This document shows, piece by piece, positions 5,469 through 13,249 of a DNA stretch of 16,911 nt. Location: contig JAYTVC010000053.1 in assembly GCA_043744215.1 (NCBI GenBank), positions 1-16,911 on the forward strand, written 5' to 3'. The notes beneath the pieces were generated by a model. That model saw only the letters and a list, made by a program, of their open reading frames with translations. It did no database searches and was not told the origin of the DNA. Source of the DNA: JBEEJL01 sp043744215. GTDB lineage: Bacteria > Pseudomonadota > Gammaproteobacteria > Burkholderiales > JBEEJL01. Position numbers and translations under genes: made by a program. Numbering within the stretch: position 1 is the stretch's first letter; every line of letters starts with the position of its first letter.

Positions 5469-6866
5469 ATGTCCGGAGCGATTTTAGTGGTGGAAGATGA
5501 AGCAACGCTGGCAAAAAACTTGAAAACGTATTTGTTGCGCCAGGGCTTTGATGTGAAAACGGTGGCCAGCGGGGAAGAGGCGCTGGCGGAATTTGATACC
5601 TACAAACCCGATGCGCTATTGCTTGATTTCAATCTGCCGAAAATGAGCGGGCTCGATGTGCTTGAGCAAGTAAAGCTGCGCGACCCTCGCGTTAAAGTGG
5701 TGATGATTACCGGCCACGGTAATGAGCAAATTGCCGTCGATGCGATGAAGGCTGGTGCTTATGACTATCTCACCAAGCCGGTGATGCTGGGAAAAATAAA
5801 ACTCGTGCTCGACAAGGCCCTGGGTCAAGAGAAGCTCGAAGGCGCGCTGTCGTATATACAAAAAAAATCGGCTGACGAAAGCGGGTTGCTATTGGGCCAA
5901 TCGCACCCGATGCGTGATCTGAAAGAAATGTTGCGTCATCTGGCTGAATCGGAATGTAAACTTACCGATGGCGATCCGCCGGCGGTGCTCATCACCGGCG
6001 AAACCGGAACGGGCAAAGAGTTGGTGGCGCGCGCCTTGCATTTTGACGGGCCTCGCCGCGAGCGCCCGTTCATTGAATTGAATTGCGCGTCGATTCCAAC
6101 CCAATTATTGGAAGCGGAGTTGTTCGGTTATGAGCGCGGCGCATTTACCGATGCGCGCGAGCGCAAGCTCGGCCTGGCCGAAGCGGCGGAAGGCGGCACA
6201 TTATTTCTGGATGAAATCGGCGATCTCGACCTTTCTATCCAGGCTAAATTGCTCAAATTGCTCGAAGACAAAATGGTGCGGCGTTTAGGCAGTGTGCGCG
6301 ATCAACCGGTGAACGTGCGCATCGTTGCGGCCACGAACCGCGATCTGGAAGCCTTCGTACGTGACGGAAAATTCCGTTCCGATTTGTATTTTCGCCTGTC
6401 GATTATCCGTTTGCATTTGCCTTCGCTGCGCGCGCGCGCCGATGATATTCCTATGCTGGCGCAACATTTTCTCGATAAGCATTGCGCACGCTATGGCAAA
6501 AAATTGCGTTTCGACGACGGCGCGTTAATAGCCTTGGGCAACTATGCCTGGCCGGGAAATGTGCGTGAGTTGCGCAACGCGATGGAGCAGGTGGTGCTGA
6601 TGGCCCGCAGTGAAATCGTGAGCGAAGACCAATTGCCGATTTTGCGTAACTTGACTGTGTCGGCCGAGCACCCGGCGAGCACTGCGCGTACTGGCGAGGC
6701 CTCTCCAACCGCCAGCAAAAGCCTCGAACAAGTCGAACGCGAAATGCTGGTGCAGGCACTCGAACGCGCCGGTTGGAACGTGACGCGCGCCGCGCGCATG
6801 CTGGCCGTGTCGCGGGATACGATGCGCTACCGGATTGAGAAACACGGCCTGCATCGCCAGCACTAA
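5469..6866 (+). CDS. NtrC-family sigma-54 response regulator
   Basis: The 465-residue activator has three domains. The receiver (1-120) has acidic pocket E9/D10, phospho-acceptor D53 (LLLDFNLP), T81 and K103. The AAA+ domain (about 150-395) has Walker A GETGTGKE (177-184), the sigma-54 contact loop GAFTDA (224-229) in place of the usual GAFTGA, Walker B GGTLFLDEIG (242-251) and the arginine-finger region FRSDLYFRLS. The Fis-type helix-turn-helix is at about 434-461 (NVTRAARMLAVSRDTMRYRI). The ATG at 5469 has GAGG 5 nt upstream and gives the standard receiver start. It is the evident partner of the kinase just upstream and the best candidate activator of the sigma-54 promoters at 2645, 4035 and 7098. 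The signal sensed is unknown. The PEP-CTERM regulator PrsR is a relative by architecture, but nothing here links this gene to that system. Confidence 0.94.
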   Translation: MSGAILVVEDEATLAKNLKTYLLRQGFDVKTVASGEEALAEFDTYKPDALLLDFNLPKMSGLDVLEQVKLRDPRVKVVMITGHGNEQIAVDAMKAGAYDYLTKPVMLGKIKLVLDKALGQEKLEGALSYIQKKSADESGLLLGQSHPMRDLKEMLRHLAESECKLTDGDPPAVLITGETGTGKELVARALHFDGPRRERPFIELNCASIPTQLLEAELFGYERGAFTDARERKLGLAEAAEGGTLFLDEIGDLDLSIQAKLLKLLEDKMVRRLGSVRDQPVNVRIVAATNRDLEAFVRDGKFRSDLYFRLSIIRLHLPSLRARADDIPMLAQHFLDKHCARYGKKLRFDDGALIALGNYAWPGNVRELRNAMEQVVLMARSEIVSEDQLPILRNLTVSAEHPASTARTGEASPTASKSLEQVEREMLVQALERAGWNVTRAARMLAVSRDTMRYRIEKHGLHRQH

Positions 6867-6932
6867 AATTTTCTGCATTATTTTTTACCGTATCCACAAA
6901 AAATTGATTGGCGGTGTGATGCGTCCGCTGAG

Positions 6933-6962
6933 CCCATTATTGGGTTTAATAACAAAATTGGG
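6933..6962. promoter_or_regulatory. TTGGG repeats, candidate activator site
   Basis: CCCATTATTGGG (6933-6944) is followed by a second TTGGG (6958-6962), about 140-165 nt upstream of the sigma-54 promoter GG at 7099. The half-sites resemble TTGGG-N8-CCCAA at 2531. They would be the upstream activating sequence of the adjacent response regulator if that family similarity is real; this is inference. No comparable pair was seen before the promoter at 4035. Confidence 0.3.
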
Positions 6963-7009
6963 TCATATGACGCGAAACCCTGTCTAGCCAAAATAAACCC
7001 ACACATGCG

Positions 7010-7036
7010 TGGGCAAAAGCCCCAGTCGCTTTTTTC
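7010..7036 (+). terminator. Possible weak terminator of the two-component operon
   Basis: GGGC-AAAA-GCCC is followed after a few bases by CGCTTTTTTCC. An alternative stem, AAAAGC with GCTTTT, is also possible. Neither is strong, but the position, after the response regulator gene and before the next promoter, suits a terminator. Confidence 0.25.
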
Positions 7037-7068
7037 CGAGCTTCTTATAAGTATAAAAAATTCAATAT

Positions 7069-7081
7069 AATCAATATGTTA
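7069..7081 (+). promoter_or_regulatory. IHF site upstream of the outer-membrane gene
   Basis: AATCAATATGTTA matches WATCARNNNNTTR exactly. It ends 17 nt before the -24 GG at 7099. Aligned with the site at 2604, the two agree over most of about 20 bases. Confidence 0.6.
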
Positions 7082-7097
7082 CAAATAATTTATGCGA

Positions 7098-7113
7098 TGG
7101 CACACCGTCTGCT
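7098..7113 (+). promoter_or_regulatory. Sigma-54 promoter of the outer-membrane gene
   Basis: TGGCAC-ACCGT-CTGCT has the same -24 and -12 halves as the promoter at 2645, with GG 7099-7100 and GC 7111-7112 ten bases apart. Transcription should start near 7124, leaving a leader of about 28 nt. This excludes the ATG at 7092, which lies upstream of the promoter core. Confidence 0.8.
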
Positions 7114-7151
7114 TTGTATCTCAATTGAGGCCAAGCAGAAAAGGAAACGGT

Positions 7152-8069
7152 ATGCCAAGCAAATTACTTATTGCATCATTGCTCGTCGCGGGACTGGGAT
7201 TGTTCTGGCCACCGCATTTCGCAACGGCAGATGAAATCTGGCCGCGGGAAGCGCGCAGCGCAGTACCTTCAGCCCGGTTTAGTTTTGGCACCGGCTACGA
7301 ATACACCACCGGCAAATATGGCGGCATGGATTCGGTGGAAGAAACCTCGATACCGATTAGCGCAAAATATGAAACCAACCGTTTTGTTTTCAAAATGGGC
7401 GTGCCCTATTTGCGTGTGCGCGCCATTGGCCAAGTGCTGATCGATGACTCCAATGTGATCTGTACCGACCGAAGCGGCAGCAATCGCGGGCCGGGCGGAG
7501 GGTCGGGCAGCGGGTCGGGCGGCGGCGGAGTGGAAGACGGTTGCATCACGCAAACCACGACGACGGTTGTCACTGAACCAGTCGTACAATCCGGGCTGGG
7601 CGATCTCACGACATCGCTTACCTATCAATTTCCCCAGTCTGATGAAAAAGGCATGTTTGTCGATGTCACCGGCAAGGCATCGTTCGGCACCGGCGATAAG
7701 GACAAGGGCTTGAGCACGGGTCGCAACAGTTACACTTTTTCCGCCGAGTTGTCGCAATCGTTTGGCGACACAACTCTTTTCGGCGGTGCCGGTTATAAAT
7801 TCCGGCAGAAGCCCGAAGGTTCGAGCCTGCGTAATACGGCCAGCGCGGTATTGGGAGCCAATTTGCGCGCCACAGACACAACCAGCGTTGAACTAATTTA
7901 CGATTTTCGTCAGGCATCGCGCACGGGTTCTGCCAATTCATCGGAAGTGACCGCAACGCTATATAGCAAGCTGGCTAAGGACATCAAATTAAATATGTAT
8001 GCGCTTAAAGGCTTTACTGACGCCAGCCCCGACTGGGGCGGCGGCCTAGGGCTGTCGTGGCGGTTTTAA
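7152..8069 (+). CDS. Outer-membrane beta-barrel protein, unknown cargo
   Basis: The 305-residue product begins with a signal peptide (hydrophobic core about 5-19, likely cleavage after ATA at residue 26). It continues with alternating beta-strand patterns and ends in LSWRF, with the C-terminal Phe typical of BAM-inserted porin-like proteins. It recalls the loosely defined MetA/phenol-degradation transporter-like barrels, but I cannot assign a substrate. An unusual Gly/Ser stretch, GPGGGSGSGSGGGG (113-126), lies between two cysteines (C104, C131), the only ones in the mature protein, so a disulfide-closed loop is plausible. ATG 7152 is chosen for its AAGGAA Shine-Dalgarno, the signal peptide and the promoter position. 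It is convergent with rapZ (17-nt gap). Control by sigma-54 and the neighbouring regulator is likely. Confidence 0.85.
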   Translation: MPSKLLIASLLVAGLGLFWPPHFATADEIWPREARSAVPSARFSFGTGYEYTTGKYGGMDSVEETSIPISAKYETNRFVFKMGVPYLRVRAIGQVLIDDSNVICTDRSGSNRGPGGGSGSGSGGGGVEDGCITQTTTTVVTEPVVQSGLGDLTTSLTYQFPQSDEKGMFVDVTGKASFGTGDKDKGLSTGRNSYTFSAELSQSFGDTTLFGGAGYKFRQKPEGSSLRNTASAVLGANLRATDTTSVELIYDFRQASRTGSANSSEVTATLYSKLAKDIKLNMYALKGFTDASPDWGGGLGLSWRF

Positions 8070-8086
8070 TATCAGGGAAGCAGAAC

Positions 8087-8980
8087 TTAGCGGTTGCGGT
8101 GGCGGACCTGTACCTGATGGTGATCGGCAAAACGTGCGGCGAGTTTTTCGGCGATGTAAACCGATCTGTGCTGGCCGCCAGTGCAACCGATGGCGACGGT
8201 GAGCGATGTGCGGTTGTCGTGCAAAAAATGTGGCAGCCAGTCGGCCACAAAGCGCTCGATGTCATGGAGCATTTTTTGCGCGTCGGCATTGGCATCCAGA
8301 AATTGGATGACTGGTTCATCTTTGCCCGTGAGGGAACGCATGGCCGGATCGTAATAAGGGTTGGGCAACATGCGCACGTCGAACACCAGATCGGCATCCT
8401 GTGGCGCGCCATGCTTGAAGCCGAACGACTGAAAATATACCGATAAGCGCGACTGGTCGAGCTTGAGAAAATCTTTTACCCACGCGCGCAAAGCATTGGG
8501 CCGCACATCCGTGGTGTCGATGCGGTGGGCAATTTCTGCCAGATCACCTAACAATGCACGTTCTTCAGCGATCGATTCGACAATGGTGTGACCGCGTTTG
8601 GCGAGTGGATGTTTGCGCCGTGTCTCGGAAAAACGTTTCACTAATTCATCGGTTTTGGCTTCCAGAAACATCACCCGCACATCCATGCCGGTTTCTCGTA
8701 ACTCTTTTATTAAATTGGGCAATTCTGAAATTGTTTCGCCGCTGCGAGCATCGATGCTGATGCCGATTTTGCTTTCGCCCGATTGTTGCAATGAACGAAT
8801 CAAGGCGGGCAAAAATTTTGTCGGCAAATTATCGACGCAATAATAATTCGCATCTTCCAGCACTTTTATCGCAACACTTTTGCCCGATCCCGACAAACCG
8901 CTGATGAGAATAATTTGCGGCGGCCCGCTCGGTTTGCGAACGGCAGAAACGGCAGGATCAAAATTGGCTTGTGCAGTCAT
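8087..8980 (-). CDS. rapZ: RNase adapter / nucleotide-binding protein RapZ
   Basis: The 297-residue protein has the P-loop GLSGSGKS (28-35), YYCVDNLP, SFGFKHGAPQDADLVFDVRMLPNP and the C-terminal AIGCTGGQHRSVYIAEKL (starting near 263). All are diagnostic of RapZ (YvcJ/YhbJ). In E. coli it binds the sRNA GlmZ and presents it to RNase E, controlling glucosamine-6-phosphate synthase; in betaproteobacteria the role is less settled. The N-terminal 22 residues before QIILISG are longer than in E. coli, so a later start is possible, though no internal Met precedes the P-loop. It is the last gene of the minus-strand run, 87 nt after hprK. Confidence 0.95.
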   Translation of the reverse strand: MTAQANFDPAVSAVRKPSGPPQIILISGLSGSGKSVAIKVLEDANYYCVDNLPTKFLPALIRSLQQSGESKIGISIDARSGETISELPNLIKELRETGMDVRVMFLEAKTDELVKRFSETRRKHPLAKRGHTIVESIAEERALLGDLAEIAHRIDTTDVRPNALRAWVKDFLKLDQSRLSVYFQSFGFKHGAPQDADLVFDVRMLPNPYYDPAMRSLTGKDEPVIQFLDANADAQKMLHDIERFVADWLPHFLHDNRTSLTVAIGCTGGQHRSVYIAEKLAARFADHHQVQVRHRNR

Positions 8981-9067
8981 GGCAATCGGTTCAGTAGGGT
9001 GCGGAATTTTTTTATCTAGTTGGGAAAACAGCGCGCGCAGGAAATATTGTTTGCCGGCACAAAAAAT

Positions 9068-10033
9068 TCAAGAACCTTCCGCAGAATGGTTCTGGTCGTC
9101 CGCCATCAATTGCTCATGGCGTTCAATAAATTGCCGCGTGGAATCGATTCCGCGCAATTGCAAAATGTAATTGCGCACCGCCGCCTCCACCAGCACCGCC
9201 AGGTTGCGGCCGGCCACCACTCCGAGGGTCACCATCGGGATGGCTACGCCGAGAATGGTGCGCATGGTGGCATTGGTTTGCAGGCGGTCCAGTTTTGCCG
9301 CATCGGCCAAGGTGGGTTTTTCCAGGTGCACGATGACTTTGAGATTTTTTTTTGGCCGCACTGCCGTCTCGCCGAAGATGGAACGGATATTGAGTACGCC
9401 GATGCCGCGTACTTCAAGAAAATCTTTCAACAGAGGAGGGCAGCGCCCTTGTAAAGTGTCCGGCCCGATTTGCGATAGCTCGACGATATCATCGGCCACC
9501 AGACCGCTGCCTCGGCTGATGAGCTCCAGTGCCAATTCGCTTTTGCCAATGGAAGAGTCGCCGGTAATCAACACGCCTACACCCAGCACATCGAGAAACA
9601 CGCCGTGTAGTGTCGTCACTTCTGCCAGCGTGCGAAACAAATACTGGCGCAACACATTGATGAGTTCCTGACTGCCTTCTGGCGAAGTAAACAGTGGCGT
9701 ACCGCTGTCGCGGGCACCGGCCAGCATGTAGGGTGCGACAGGCATGTTTTGAGTGATGAACACCGCGGTCGTGTTTTCAGGCGAAAAGGCGTAGCTCACT
9801 GTGCTGCCCAACGAAGCGGCATCGAGCTTGTTCAAATATTCCACTTCAGTTACGCCCAGCACTTTGAGGCGATGGGGATGGATCGGATTAAGATGGCCGA
9901 TGATACCCACCCCCGATCGTTTGAGCATGTCGCTAGACAGCGTGCGGCTGGCGCCTTCGTTGCCCGCAACCCATTCAAGCGCGAGCTTTTCGCGCTTGGC
10001 GTCAAACAGCTGCTGAACGGTGAGATGAGGCAT
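9068..10033 (-). CDS. hprK: HPr kinase/phosphorylase
   Basis: HprK phosphorylates and dephosphorylates a serine of the PTS carrier HPr. The 321-residue protein has His143 in TTLHGVFLDVLGVGVLITG, the Walker A motif GDSSIGKS (158-165) and the HprK signature LEVRGIGVLNIRSIFGE. The ATG at 10033 (MPHLTVQQLFDAK) gives the normal family N-terminus; the longer frame upstream adds 19 unlikely residues from inside ptsN. It overlaps ptsN by 32 nt, implying translational coupling. No hpr or ptsI gene is in the window. The gene's presence in an rpoN cluster points to Betaproteobacteria rather than enterobacteria. Confidence 0.96.
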   Translation of the reverse strand: MPHLTVQQLFDAKREKLALEWVAGNEGASRTLSSDMLKRSGVGIIGHLNPIHPHRLKVLGVTEVEYLNKLDAASLGSTVSYAFSPENTTAVFITQNMPVAPYMLAGARDSGTPLFTSPEGSQELINVLRQYLFRTLAEVTTLHGVFLDVLGVGVLITGDSSIGKSELALELISRGSGLVADDIVELSQIGPDTLQGRCPPLLKDFLEVRGIGVLNIRSIFGETAVRPKKNLKVIVHLEKPTLADAAKLDRLQTNATMRTILGVAIPMVTLGVVAGRNLAVLVEAAVRNYILQLRGIDSTRQFIERHEQLMADDQNHSAEGS

Positions 10034-10487
10034 AGGGCGTCCAATGGGTGAGCAGGCGGTGAACCGATTCGGCGTCATGGCCTTGCGCAACAGCGTCGCG
10101 GAAGGTTTTGTCGCTGAACATTTGCGCCAGTTCGCTCAGAATTTGCAGGTGCTGCTCGTTGGCGTTTTCAGGCACCAGGATAAAAAATATCATATTGACT
10201 GGCTGGCCATCGGGTGCATCCCACTGGATCGGCGACTCCGGCCGCACGAAGGCACACAGGGTTTGTTTCAGGCTCTTGATGCGGCCATGGGGAATGGCTA
10301 TGCCGTGGCCCAGCCCGGTGGTGCCGAGTTTTTCCCGCGCCAGCAGGCTGTCGCAGGTCGTCGCGCGGGCGATGCCTTGGGTGTTTTCAAACAGAATGCC
10401 AATGTGCTCAAACACGCGTTTTTTACTGCCGGCTTCGAGGCCAAGCAAAACGTTAGAGGTGAGAAGCGACTTTGAAATTAAATTCAT
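10002..10487 (-). CDS. ptsN: Nitrogen-PTS phosphocarrier EIIA-Ntr
   Basis: The 161-residue protein is an EIIA domain of the fructose/mannitol type, close in length to E. coli PtsN. The phospho-accepting His is H67 in GLGHGIAIPHGR. It relays phosphate from the nitrogen PTS and acts as a regulator by protein contact, for example on potassium uptake and stress outputs in enterobacteria. It lies 179 nt after hpf and overlaps hprK. The start ATG at 10487 (MNLISKSLL) matches the family, though no strong Shine-Dalgarno precedes it. Confidence 0.95.
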   Translation of the reverse strand: MNLISKSLLTSNVLLGLEAGSKKRVFEHIGILFENTQGIARATTCDSLLAREKLGTTGLGHGIAIPHGRIKSLKQTLCAFVRPESPIQWDAPDGQPVNMIFFILVPENANEQHLQILSELAQMFSDKTFRDAVAQGHDAESVHRLLTHWTPYASSHRSAAV

Positions 10488-10575
10488 TTCGTATCAGTAC
10501 GGTTAATCACAATAGATAGAGATAAGGTAAAACGGGTAACGGTCTAATGTCAGGGCGGGAACGTAATAATGAATC

Positions 10576-10628
10576 GGGCTCCAGAGCGCATGGTCATGAT
10601 GTAGCGCATTATCCGCGCGCTGGAGCCC
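10576..10628 (-). repeat. Long inverted repeat between hpf and ptsN
   Basis: The 14-nt arms GGGCTCCAGAGCGC (10576-10589) and GCGCGCTGGAGCCC (10615-10628) pair at 13 of 14 positions around a 25-nt loop. In the minus-strand transcript the stem sits between the hpf stop and the ptsN start, without a following U-run. It is therefore more likely an RNA-processing or stability element, or an interspersed palindrome, than a simple terminator. Confidence 0.6.
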
Positions 10629-10666
10629 CGGTTCAAGTATTGTAAAAAACTGTATTATTCGACCGA

Positions 10667-11008
10667 TTATTCAGTCGCTTGTTCCTGTTCATGATCCTGA
10701 TGTTTAAGGGCACCGGTATGACGGTCAGTGGTGAACTTTTCCTTATGCTTAATAATTTGGCGATCGAGTTTATCTACCAGCAGGTCTACGGCGGCGTACA
10801 TATTTTCACTCACCGTTTCTGCGTGAATATCCTTGCCGCTCAAGTGCACATTGGCTTCCACTTTATGGTTGAGTTTTTCCACCGTCATGACGACATTGAC
10901 ATCAATTACATGCTCAAAGTGCCGGTTTAGACGTTCGAATTTTCCATTTACATAGCTGCGAATGGCGGCCGTGATTTCGAGGTGGTGCCCGGTTAATGTC
11001 AGGTTCAT
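10667..11008 (-). CDS. hpf: Short-type ribosome hibernation promoting factor
   Basis: The 113-residue protein has the HPF/YfiA fold signature: MNLTLTGHHLEITAAIRSYV, FERLNRHF, VEANVHLSGKDIHAETVSENMYAAVDLLVDKLDRQIIKHKEK. It binds the 30S decoding region and inactivates or dimerises ribosomes in stationary phase. There is no long C-terminal dimerisation domain, only a charged tail rich in His, Glu and Gln. A clear Shine-Dalgarno (TAGGAG, reading on the minus strand) lies 7-8 nt before ATG. The gap to rpoN is 9 nt, the classical rpoN-hpf arrangement. Confidence 0.95.
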   Translation of the reverse strand: MNLTLTGHHLEITAAIRSYVNGKFERLNRHFEHVIDVNVVMTVEKLNHKVEANVHLSGKDIHAETVSENMYAAVDLLVDKLDRQIIKHKEKFTTDRHTGALKHQDHEQEQATE

Positions 11009-11017
11009 GTCGATCTC

Positions 11018-12484
11018 CTAAAGTGATTTCCGCAAGTTTGCGGGGTGGATTTGCAACGACTCGCGGTATTTTGCGATGGTGCGCCGTGCTACAACGATGC
11101 CTTGCTGGGCAAGGATTTCAGAAACGCGGTGGTCCGACAGGGGCTTGCGCGGGTCTTCTGCCGCTACTAATTGCTTAATGAGCGCGCGGATAGCGGTGCT
11201 TGATGCGGCACCCCCCGCTTCGGTGGCAACATGGCTGCCGAAAAAATATTTCAGCTCGTACGTGCCGCGCGGTGTGATCATGAATTTTTGCGTAGTGACG
11301 CGCGACACCGTGGATTCATGCAGCCCAACGGTATCGGCGATTTCACGCAATACGAGGGGGCGCATGGCGACTTCGCCGTGGTCAAAAAATTGTTTTTGCC
11401 GTTCCACAATGGCCTGGGTTACTTTAAGAATCGTCTCAAACCGCTGCTGGACGTTTTTGATTAACCAGCGCGCTTCCTGCAATTGGCTCGCCATCTGTGG
11501 ATTGGATTGGCTCCGGTTGTTTTGCAATATGGAAGCGTAGAGTGAATTAAGACGCAGCTTCGGAATGGCCTCCTGATTGAGGCTGGCCATCCACTTGCCT
11601 TTGGTTTTTTTTACTATCACGTCGGCCACGATATAGCGGGCTTCTTCCTGCAAGTAGTATTGGCAGGGTTTCGGATTCTGGGACTTGATTAGCGTTTGCG
11701 CGCGCTTGAGTTCATCTTCGGTGCAATCAAGGGCGCGGCGCAGTTTGATGAAGTCGTGCTGGGCCAACAGCTCCAGATGCTGCGACACCATTTTTTTTGC
11801 CAGCGCCAATTGCGGTGTGGATGGCGGCAACGTATCGAGTTGCAACAGCAGGCATTCACGCAAATTCCGCGCGCCTACGCCGGTGGGTTCGAGGTTTTGC
11901 ACATGGCGCAAGGCGATTTGCAATTCTTCAGGCTCGATGTCCATTTCTATGGGTAGCGACGCATGCAATTCTTCCAACGGCTGTTTGAGATAGCCGTCTT
12001 CATCTAGGTGCGCGATGACGAAAGTGGCGAGCTGTTTGTCAATTTGCGATAACTGCATCAGGTTGAGTTGCTCGGACAAATGCTGCGTAAGGCTCATGCA
12101 AATCGCGGGTATTTGCGCGTATTCGCGTTCTTCACCGTCGTCTTTGTAGGTGTAGGGCGCGTCTTCTATATGCCCCATATCCGCTTCTGCCCACGTGTCG
12201 GTCAGCGCAGAATTGTCGGCATCCGGTGTCGTGGTTTCGCTCGCGTCGTTGTTTGTGATGTGCTCTGCGGGTGTATCAACATCACCGCCGCGTTCAATGC
12301 CATCGGGCACAACAATGCGCTCCGCAGCGGAATCTTCGCGTTCCAGCAGCGGGTTTTCCATAATAAAGCGCTCCAACTCCTGGTTGAGTTCCATGGTGGA
12401 GAGTTGCAGCAGGCGAATGGATTGCTGTAACTGGGGTGTAAGGGTGAGGTGTTGCCCCAGTTTGAGTTGCAGGCTTTGTTTCAT
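11018..12484 (-). CDS. rpoN: RNA polymerase sigma-54 factor
   Basis: The 488-residue protein has the Gln/Leu-rich activator-responsive region I (MKQSLQLKLGQHLTLTPQLQ and SIRLLQLSTMELNQELERF), an acidic linker (about 55-120), the core-binding region, a DNA-binding helix-turn-helix (LREIADTVGLHESTVSRVT) and the RpoN box ARRTIAKYRE (466-475), which reads the -24 element. It follows lptB by 42 nt. It should direct RNA polymerase to the three -24/-12 promoters in the block 2.6-7.1 kb, and needs an activator such as the response regulator at 5469. Confidence 0.98.
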   Translation of the reverse strand: MKQSLQLKLGQHLTLTPQLQQSIRLLQLSTMELNQELERFIMENPLLEREDSAAERIVVPDGIERGGDVDTPAEHITNNDASETTTPDADNSALTDTWAEADMGHIEDAPYTYKDDGEEREYAQIPAICMSLTQHLSEQLNLMQLSQIDKQLATFVIAHLDEDGYLKQPLEELHASLPIEMDIEPEELQIALRHVQNLEPTGVGARNLRECLLLQLDTLPPSTPQLALAKKMVSQHLELLAQHDFIKLRRALDCTEDELKRAQTLIKSQNPKPCQYYLQEEARYIVADVIVKKTKGKWMASLNQEAIPKLRLNSLYASILQNNRSQSNPQMASQLQEARWLIKNVQQRFETILKVTQAIVERQKQFFDHGEVAMRPLVLREIADTVGLHESTVSRVTTQKFMITPRGTYELKYFFGSHVATEAGGAASSTAIRALIKQLVAAEDPRKPLSDHRVSEILAQQGIVVARRTIAKYRESLQIHPANLRKSL

Positions 12485-12526
12485 ATTGCTAAGGCAGGGT
12501 TCCCGGGTGGATTGGAGCGATACGAA

Positions 12527-13249
12527 TTACAGCCGGAAATTTTCTCCGAGATAAACTTTTCTCACATTTTCATTATAGATGATTTCATCAGGCTTGCCGG
12601 AGGCGAGCACCGAGCCTTGGTTGATAATGAAGGCCCGGTCACAAATCCCCAATGTTTCCCGCACGTTATGATCGGTGATGAGTACGCCGATGTCGCGCTG
12701 TTTTAAGAAACGGATGATCTGCTGAATGTCAATCACGGCTATAGGATCAACCCCCGCGAACGGTTCGTCAAGCAAGACAAAACGCGGGTTGTTGGCCAGG
12801 GCGCGGGCAATTTCCACCCGTCGCCGTTCGCCGCCCGATAGTGCCATGGCCTGGCTGTCGCGCAGGCGGGTGATATGCAGCTCTTCGAGCAGTTGATCGA
12901 GGCGGTCTTGAATTTCTTTTTTGCTGATGCGTTGCAGTTCCAGCACTGCCTGGATATTTTCTGCGACAGTCAGTTTGCGGAAAATCGACGCCTCTTGCGG
13001 CAGATAACTCACCCCCAGGCGCGCGCGCTGGTGCATGGGCATATGGCTGACATCGGTTTCGTCGAACGTGATACGGCCACCGTTTATCGGCACCAGGCCT
13101 ACGATCATATAAAACGTAGTGGTCTTGCCCGCACCGTTGGGGCCGAGCAGGCCGACCACTTCGCCGGTGTTGACTTCAAGGGAGACGTCTTTGACGACCG
13201 TGCGTTCCTTGTAGCGTTTTTTGAGGTGTTCCGCCTTGAGTATGCTCAT
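12527..13249 (-). CDS. lptB: LPS export ABC transporter ATP-binding protein LptB
   Basis: The 240-residue cytoplasmic ATPase of the LptB2FG extractor has Walker A GPNGAGKT (36-43), Q-loop YLPQEAS, ABC signature LSGGE (137-141), Walker B FVLLDEP with catalytic E162, and switch H194 in ITDHNV. The specific sequence DEPFAGVDPIAV is typical of LptB. Its ATG directly abuts the lptA stop (TAAATG), and rpoN follows, which is the standard proteobacterial order. The partners LptF and LptG are not in the window. Confidence 0.98.
   Translation of the reverse strand: MSILKAEHLKKRYKERTVVKDVSLEVNTGEVVGLLGPNGAGKTTTFYMIVGLVPINGGRITFDETDVSHMPMHQRARLGVSYLPQEASIFRKLTVAENIQAVLELQRISKKEIQDRLDQLLEELHITRLRDSQAMALSGGERRRVEIARALANNPRFVLLDEPFAGVDPIAVIDIQQIIRFLKQRDIGVLITDHNVRETLGICDRAFIINQGSVLASGKPDEIIYNENVRKVYLGENFRL

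Noticed and set aside
7092..7151. Longer N-terminus of the outer-membrane protein starting at ATG 7092
   Set aside because: That start precedes the sigma-54 promoter core and would bury the signal peptide; ATG 7152 has the ribosome site.
8025..8042. GCCCC-GACT-GGGGC hairpin at the end of the outer-membrane gene
   Set aside because: It lies inside coding sequence and has no T-run after it, so I did not call it a terminator.
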